Part shown: piece by piece, positions 25,301-28,845 of the stretch
Layout: each line of letters opens with the position of its first letter
How positions within the stretch are numbered: the stretch's first letter is position 1
Assembly (NCBI GenBank): GCA_002352045.1
Contig: DEHT01000085.1
Coordinates: forward strand, 21,740 to 50,584
DNA: 28,845 nucleotides
Source: Chitinophagaceae bacterium UBA2793
GTDB lineage: Bacteria; Bacteroidota; Bacteroidia; Chitinophagales; Chitinophagaceae
Reading direction: 5' to 3'
The notes under the pieces: model-generated
Seen by the model: only the letters and a program-made list of their open reading frames with translations
What the model was told of the DNA's origin: nothing
The model's database searches: none
Program-made: the position numbers and the translations under genes

Positions 25301-27721
25301 GGCGTAAGCAAATACCTGCTTGATATATTAAAATGCGGCGTAGATAAAAATAGAAAAAATGGAAAAATAGGTCTCTCATCACTGTTAGTGGGCAGCGGTT
25401 ATGGTGGCCTTACCATTGAAAATGCTGTAAGGGCAATTATTCAGGGTGTACAAAACGCCAATTTGAAAATAAGCAGCCTCAGTGAGGCAGCCATGCCCGT
25501 GATAGAAAATCTTGAGTTTGTAGAGTTGTATGAAGATAATGCACTGAATAGCTTTTATTCATTGCGAAGAGTAGCTCACGAAAACGATGGTCAATTAAAA
25601 TTGAATGTATGTGGGCAAATCAATACAGTATTGGGTAAACGAAGAAGAATTATGATGAGTTCGGGTGAGTTTTGGTGGAATAGAATTTCTGTTAAAGTAG
25701 AATCGCCAATCAATAGCATCAGCAGACAACCTTTTGTATATACAGCATCTACCGGGGCTGCCCGTGATATGGCAAGAACCATTTTTGTAAACCCTTCTTT
25801 AGTATCTGAAATACTTGATGAAATATCAACCAGCAATAACTGGAGTAAAGAATTGGCTAAAACAATTTTTGAATTGCTAATACCCAACGATTTTAAAGAA
25901 CAATTAAAACGCAGGAGCAATACCATTTGGATATTAGATGAATCTACTGCATCGTATCCCTGGGAGCTGCTGCAAGACAGGGTTTCTGAAGCTAGACCCT
26001 TGTGTGTAAATGCCGGTATGATAAGACAGCTAAGTGAAAAGGAAGGCGACTTTAGTATTAAAAATGTTTATGAAAACAATGCATTGGTTGTGGGCGACCC
26101 TTTCTTAAATGGTTTTATTACGCAATTGCCCGGTGCCTATGCCGAGGCTGAATTAGTTACAAAATTGTTTAAAGAAAATCAGTTTAATGTTACCGATAGT
26201 TTGAAAGAAAAATCGGCTCAAATTATTAATAAGCTTTTCTCCAAAGATTATAAGTTGATTCACCTGGCCGGGCATGGCTTGTATAATGCTAAAGACCCTG
26301 CTGCATCGGGTATGGTAATTGGCGATCATGTTTTTTTAACCACTGCCGAAATTGCACAAATGAGTGCAATCCCCGAATTTGTTTTTGTAAACTGCTGTTA
26401 CCTGGGCAAAACAGAAGGCGGCGATGAAACTTTGTATAGACAACGCTATAAATTGGCAGCCAATATCGGCACACAATTAATAAAAAATGGTGTGAGGGCT
26501 GTAGTAGTAGCAGGATGGGCAATTGATGATAGAGCAGCTCATGAATTTGCAAAAGTGTTTTATTCCTGCATGTTTGCCGGGGATAGCTTTGGCGATGCCG
26601 TGCGAAAAGCAAGAAGGCATTGTTACGATAAATTTGGCAGTAACAACAATACCTGGGGTGCTTATCAATGTTATGGTGATCCGTTTTATCAGTTTGACAC
26701 CCGTCATTCAAATAAGGTTGATAAAGAAAATTATGTAATTGCAGAAGAAGCCGAAATAGATTTGGAAAACCTGCGTACTGCCATTGAAATGGGGCAGGAA
26801 ACAGATTTAACGGCGGCAGAAAAATTGAATAACATCAGCAGATTTGTTGACAAAGCTGGTATAAGAAACGGTGCCATCACCGAGTTAGAAGCTTTTATAT
26901 TTTCCGATTTAATGAGCTATGAAGATGCACTCAACAAATTTGATACTTTGTTGAATATGGAAGATGCACATTTTTATGTATCCACATTGGAATCTTTTTG
27001 CAATTGCAAGGTGAAAAATAGTATTACCCTTGCCGGAAAAAATATTATCAATAATCAAAAGGCAATTGAAGCTATCGATAAAGTTGTAGCGGAATTGCTG
27101 AACCTTTTGTACATAAGTCCAACTGCCGAAAGGTATAGCTTGCTGGGCAGTACATACAAACGTAAATCTATGTTATATAATACTTTTGAGCTAAAAGAAG
27201 ATTCCTTAATTGCGGCTGCATTTAATTATTGGAAAGCTTCAGAAAAAAACAGAGAGGCCAAAATATTTTATCCGCTTACCAATTGGTACCTCATTGAATT
27301 CTTTTTAGTTCAGTATAAGAAACGTAAGTGGGGAAGTGCAGTTAAAGTTGGTGATGAAAAATTTCAAATTCCATCTTTAAATGGAGCATTATCTCGTTTA
27401 TGTTTAGAAAAGAAAAGCCTCAGCCGAAATGCACGTAAAGGAATTTCTTATAATGAAATGGCTTCCGGTTTGAATATACGTTTTTGTGAAATGGTTCTCG
27501 ACTCCGATTCTTTTTCTGATAAAGATTGGGATGCACTGCTAAATGATTACAGGATTCTTTGGAGTATTATTTCTACCAACGCAAAAAAAATGTCGGAGTT
27601 AGAACAGTTGTCATTTGTAATGGAACTATTGAACGGAATCAATTCCAAAAAAATGGATAATCTTCATAACCGAGTTAAAAAGTTAAAAGAAGGATTAGAG
27701 AAACTAATGGAAGAGTTTTAG
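22382..27721 (+). CDS. CHAT (caspase-like) protease with two alpha/beta-hydrolase domains and TPR-like tail
   Basis: The 1779-aa protein has no signal peptide. Domains in order: small beta N-terminal region (1-~120); first alpha/beta-hydrolase (~155-450) with FLFLHG at 164-169, nucleophile Ser233 in ISHSRGG, likely Asp411 and His441/443; second hydrolase of LCAT-like type (~495-860) with LPGIMGS at 507-513, Ser605 in GHSMGG, likely Asp778 and His804; a segment (~880-1080) with PVLAGHF and ALIVGLGSP resembling the macro-like N-domain of M17 aminopeptidases; CHAT domain (~1180-1430) with the ASYPWELL signature (Trp1194), His1298 in AGHG, and VNCCYLGK, whose Cys1339 fits the catalytic cysteine; then a helical TPR-like tail (ERYSLLGSTYKRK, ~1583). 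It starts 33 bp after the ATPase and is probably cotranscribed. Confidence 0.88.
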   Translation: MSISKINIKGSQQIISNTTADDPLQPVASFSVGSSLRASIESYDIELKKDDVVEMVFEDGTVWYGNADTLEDVFPEALDTNRSGEMGFTLPSTLDNDSTDRSLVGDAVLKLFNVFSKKKLSTEIKKLAEDLEKKQLDNMSGLYKVDSSYHLSAFNASESDKPWFLFLHGTASSSSGSFAELVGSDLWQYIHTQYAGQVLAFQHETLTKSPLQNVFELLEQLPKSGALHIISHSRGGLVGEVLARFCNGSELNKGFDANEIALLKKEDRNDDLKYIAAIETAMKDRKLFVEKFIRVACPASGTTLASGRLDNFFNVSINLLGLATGAAANPVFISFRALASAVINCKNDVNTLPGLEAMSPDSVFIKVLNNPSGKVVLDNPLAIISGNCKTKFNLKALLIIASRIFFQKNNDLVVNTASMHNGTQRLTRVQYFLDADTNVDHFHYFKNSDTQKAMLDALKTVADNAIPGFQLLQKDDEVLDRNAILKLEGGQVHPEPVTGTKPIVVILPGIMGSNLSYNDNLIWINYLRFLAGELGKIEIKSPNIEAPSLIRTSYLKLVKYLRNSYDVLVFPFDWRLQLNESAGLFAKKIETLLTYNQPIKLIGHSMGGVLVRDFMVTQPATWKKLNESPGFRLIFLGSPLGGSFRIPSVLFGNDAIIDKLSKIDIFHSKRDLLEIFIQFPGLLSLLPFSTDSDNDFANAAVWKKMKDAHGDKGWPQPETKDLANFKAYREGVAKGMKDEFYNNAIYIAGKDKATPCGYRIDETSNGKQLFFLSTGEGDQSVTWDTGIPPAMTANDKVYFVNVSHGALANEPILFKGIEELLLYGSTTQSMFSKTRPVVRGSQKLFKSPVIDDMDLSPLAIENTLLGLTAQETEMTIQTELNVSVVNGDLRYASYPVLAGHFLNDGITSAEWHINRWLNYTLSDHHKLGIYPGIIGSSELFLKESNSGFTGALIVGLGSPTQFTAYELTQTIQQGVSKYLLDILKCGVDKNRKNGKIGLSSLLVGSGYGGLTIENAVRAIIQGVQNANLKISSLSEAAMPVIENLEFVELYEDNALNSFYSLRRVAHENDGQLKLNVCGQINTVLGKRRRIMMSSGEFWWNRISVKVESPINSISRQPFVYTASTGAARDMARTIFVNPSLVSEILDEISTSNNWSKELAKTIFELLIPNDFKEQLKRRSNTIWILDESTASYPWELLQDRVSEARPLCVNAGMIRQLSEKEGDFSIKNVYENNALVVGDPFLNGFITQLPGAYAEAELVTKLFKENQFNVTDSLKEKSAQIINKLFSKDYKLIHLAGHGLYNAKDPAASGMVIGDHVFLTTAEIAQMSAIPEFVFVNCCYLGKTEGGDETLYRQRYKLAANIGTQLIKNGVRAVVVAGWAIDDRAAHEFAKVFYSCMFAGDSFGDAVRKARRHCYDKFGSNNNTWGAYQCYGDPFYQFDTRHSNKVDKENYVIAEEAEIDLENLRTAIEMGQETDLTAAEKLNNISRFVDKAGIRNGAITELEAFIFSDLMSYEDALNKFDTLLNMEDAHFYVSTLESFCNCKVKNSITLAGKNIINNQKAIEAIDKVVAELLNLLYISPTAERYSLLGSTYKRKSMLYNTFELKEDSLIAAAFNYWKASEKNREAKIFYPLTNWYLIEFFLVQYKKRKWGSAVKVGDEKFQIPSLNGALSRLCLEKKSLSRNARKGISYNEMASGLNIRFCEMVLDSDSFSDKDWDALLNDYRILWSIISTNAKKMSELEQLSFVMELLNGINSKKMDNLHNRVKKLKEGLEKLMEEF

Positions 27722-27858
27722 ATGCCGGTTAAGGGTTATACCATATTACATGGTACATACATCCTGTTTTTGAATAGATATTAAAATGAGTTTTTACAAC
27801 ATATATGCCTTATGGTACTGCAAGAAAGCATTCATTAAATAATTTAAAATTTCATTTT

Positions 27859-28446
27859 ATGCCCACCGTAATGCTTCCACCATCAAAACCCAGGCTTTCA
27901 GCCGAAAAACTTCGCAATGCCATTGCATCTTTTAACCTCGATAGAAACAAGTATCCATTGGCATTAATTGGAATTAGGTCCTATTATTTAAACTCAATGG
28001 GAAAACAGCATAAGAACGACAGAGGTATTTATGATGATGCCATATTTATAGATACGCCCAATGTAACTGTGGCATTTAATGCCAATACCGATCCTTCTGT
28101 AGTAAAAACCGGAAGAGCCGTTTTGCAACCTGGAATTTATTTTGCTTATAAGTTTGATGTTCATTATGGAAAGTCGGCACAGTATCCCGCAATTTGTCAA
28201 AGATTGGGCAATGTAACTATTTTAAGAGATGGTGCAGTGGTTATAGAACAAGGAAGCAGGTATGGAATAAATATTCATAAAGGAGGCATTAAAACCACCA
28301 GCAGCGAAGGTTGCCAAACCCTTCCACCCGGGCAATGGAATGCATTTTATGAACTGGCAAAAGCAGAAGCAAAACGCTTATACGGCAACGAGTGGAATAA
28401 AAAAATAATACCCTACATTTTAATAGAGAATACAGGACAATTTTGA
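27859..28446 (+). CDS. Small YkuD/L,D-transpeptidase-like protein
   Basis: This is a 195-aa protein if started at the ATG at 27859 (MPTVMLPPSK); a start at 27805 would add 18 residues of low quality. It has no signal peptide or membrane segment. The core contains SRYGINIHKGGIKTTSSEGC, with His140 and, 12 residues on, Cys152 in a Ser-x-Gly-Cys arrangement, the active-site pattern of YkuD-type L,D-transpeptidases and related cysteine enzymes; a Gly-rich beta sheet precedes it. Peptidoglycan binding or transpeptidation would need export, so it may instead be a cytoplasmic relative, as in some phage lysis proteins. It lies 137 bp after the CHAT gene on the same strand and is closed by a hairpin, so operon membership is possible but not proven. 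Confidence 0.65.
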   Translation: MPTVMLPPSKPRLSAEKLRNAIASFNLDRNKYPLALIGIRSYYLNSMGKQHKNDRGIYDDAIFIDTPNVTVAFNANTDPSVVKTGRAVLQPGIYFAYKFDVHYGKSAQYPAICQRLGNVTILRDGAVVIEQGSRYGINIHKGGIKTTSSEGCQTLPPGQWNAFYELAKAEAKRLYGNEWNKKIIPYILIENTGQF

Positions 28447-28477
28447 AATTCCGATTATTAAATTGCATTGGTTTTAT

Positions 28478-28524
28478 AAAGGCAAAGGAGCGAATTGATT
28501 GGCTTCTTTGCCTTCTTTGCCTTT
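28478..28524 (+). terminator. Terminator-like hairpin after the YkuD-like gene
   Basis: AAAGGCAAAG (28478-28487) pairs with CTTTGCCTTT (28515-28524), a perfect 10-bp stem with a 27-nt loop; a shorter alternative uses the copy at 28506-28514. T-rich sequence follows. The arm is duplicated as two 9-bp direct repeats (CTTTGCCTT, 28506-28514 and 28515-28523). Confidence 0.6.
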
Positions 28525-28551
28525 TCTTTTATTGTTTATTCCTTAAAATAG

Positions 28552-28573
28552 GTTTACACAAAATTGTGTAAAC
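28552..28573. promoter_or_regulatory. 22-bp near-perfect palindrome, candidate operator
   Basis: Arms GTTTACACAA (28552-28561) and TTGTGTAAAC (28564-28573) are perfect reverse complements around an AA spacer. Dyads of this size are typical of dimeric regulator sites. It sits ~30 bp after the terminator stem and upstream of the right-edge promoter. Confidence 0.55.
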
Positions 28574-28806
28574 ATTACCAATTCCCTTGGGTACTTGTTA
28601 CGAAAGAGACGTGCAGGTGGTTTCGGGAAAATAAGATGTATAAAATTTAATAGAATGAAACAAAAAATTACAAGGGCGAAAATGATGTCCTGCTTACATT
28701 TGAGTTGGTAATCCAATTGAAAATTTTATTTTTCTCGTAAATACTATTGCCGCAATTGATATTTTTTAACCGTTACATTAAACAGTTGATTTTATGTGTG
28801 ATTTTT

Positions 28807-28839
28807 TTTGGTATGAGTAGGAGGGATTGCATATATTTG
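28807..28839 (+). promoter_or_regulatory. Bacteroidota-type promoter pointing out of the window
   Basis: TTTG (28807-28810) and TATATTTG (28832-28839) are 21 bp apart and match the -33/-7 consensus. The gene it serves lies beyond the right edge. Confidence 0.55.
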
Positions 28840-28845
28840 GGAGTT

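Larger units (their letters stand above)
28447..28845. other. Intergenic region without a convincing gene (399 bp)
   Basis: After the YkuD-like gene I find only short ORFs (for example an 18-codon one from 28655). It holds a terminator-like hairpin, a 22-bp palindrome, a TACATTTG that could be a -7 box at 28695-28702, and a promoter aiming out of the right edge. It probably belongs to a gene beyond the window. Confidence 0.6.

Noticed and set aside
27739..27755. Short inverted repeat TACCAT / ATGGTA between the CHAT and YkuD-like genes
   Set aside because: Only 6-bp arms with a 5-nt spacer and no T-tract or promoter context, so chance is likely.
19575..28446. Assignment of the locus to Thoeris, Pycsar or CBASS
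   Set aside because: There is no ThsA-like SIR2/SLOG protein, no cyclase of the CD-NTase or Pyc type, and no CARF or STING domain.
28655..28711. Short ORF beginning MKQKITRAKM in the right intergenic region
   Set aside because: Only 18 codons, with no conserved feature or nearby promoter at the right distance.
1..28845. Mobile element borders, integrase, tRNA or CRISPR array around the accessory locus
   Set aside because: No transposase, integrase, tRNA-like cloverleaf or regularly spaced repeat was found; the base composition of the locus looks like its neighbours.

Overview
The window is a gene-dense, AT-rich bacterial chromosome segment, most likely from a Bacteroidota member (Chitinophagaceae-like; this is inference from gene style, not a database match). 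The reasons are C-terminal type IX secretion sorting domains on two secreted enzymes, a Bacteroidota-type TPR/beta-barrel pair, an HU-CCDC81-like protein, no Shine-Dalgarno sequences before the starts, and several promoter-like TTTG / TAnnTTTG element pairs typical of the phylum.

Left part (1-19.3 kb) is ordinary housekeeping and envelope content. It begins with the 5' end of cinA (minus), divergent from a D-alanyl-D-alanine carboxypeptidase/PBP4 gene that is followed by a secreted GH2 beta-galactosidase. A YbgC-like thioesterase and a DoxX protein lie on the minus strand, separated by a striking heptamer repeat. A plus-strand cluster follows: a 1011-aa TPR protein, a TonB-receptor-like beta-barrel, a membrane-anchored HU-CCDC81-like protein and a zinc-ribbon methyltransferase. 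Next come a glutaminyl cyclase lipoprotein, an M43 metalloprotease, a saccharopine dehydrogenase-like enzyme, a secreted esterase, and a two-gene unit of a Tat-exported class V aminotransferase and a Gfo/Idh/MocA oxidoreductase. A perfect 12-bp hairpin closes that unit, and a small minus-strand protein follows.

Right part (19.5-28.5 kb) is the accessory locus of interest. A TIR-domain protein overlaps by 7 bp a membrane-anchored KGGVGR-variant MinD/ParA-like ATPase. After 33 bp comes a 1779-aa protein carrying two alpha/beta-hydrolase domains with apparently complete triads, a GLG-containing macro/M17-like segment, a CHAT (caspase-like) protease domain with His and Cys in place, and a C-terminal TPR-like region. 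A small protein with a YkuD-like His...Ser-x-Gly-Cys motif lies 137 bp downstream. Together these look like a sensor/effector conflict or programmed-death system: the ATPase as membrane-linked switch, TIR as possible NAD-consuming or signalling module, and the CHAT/hydrolase protein as executioner. The function is inferred; the domains are seen.

The last 400 bases hold no convincing gene: a terminator-like hairpin, a 22-bp palindrome and a promoter pointing out of the window. No tRNA, rRNA, CRISPR array, insertion sequence or phage integrase was found.
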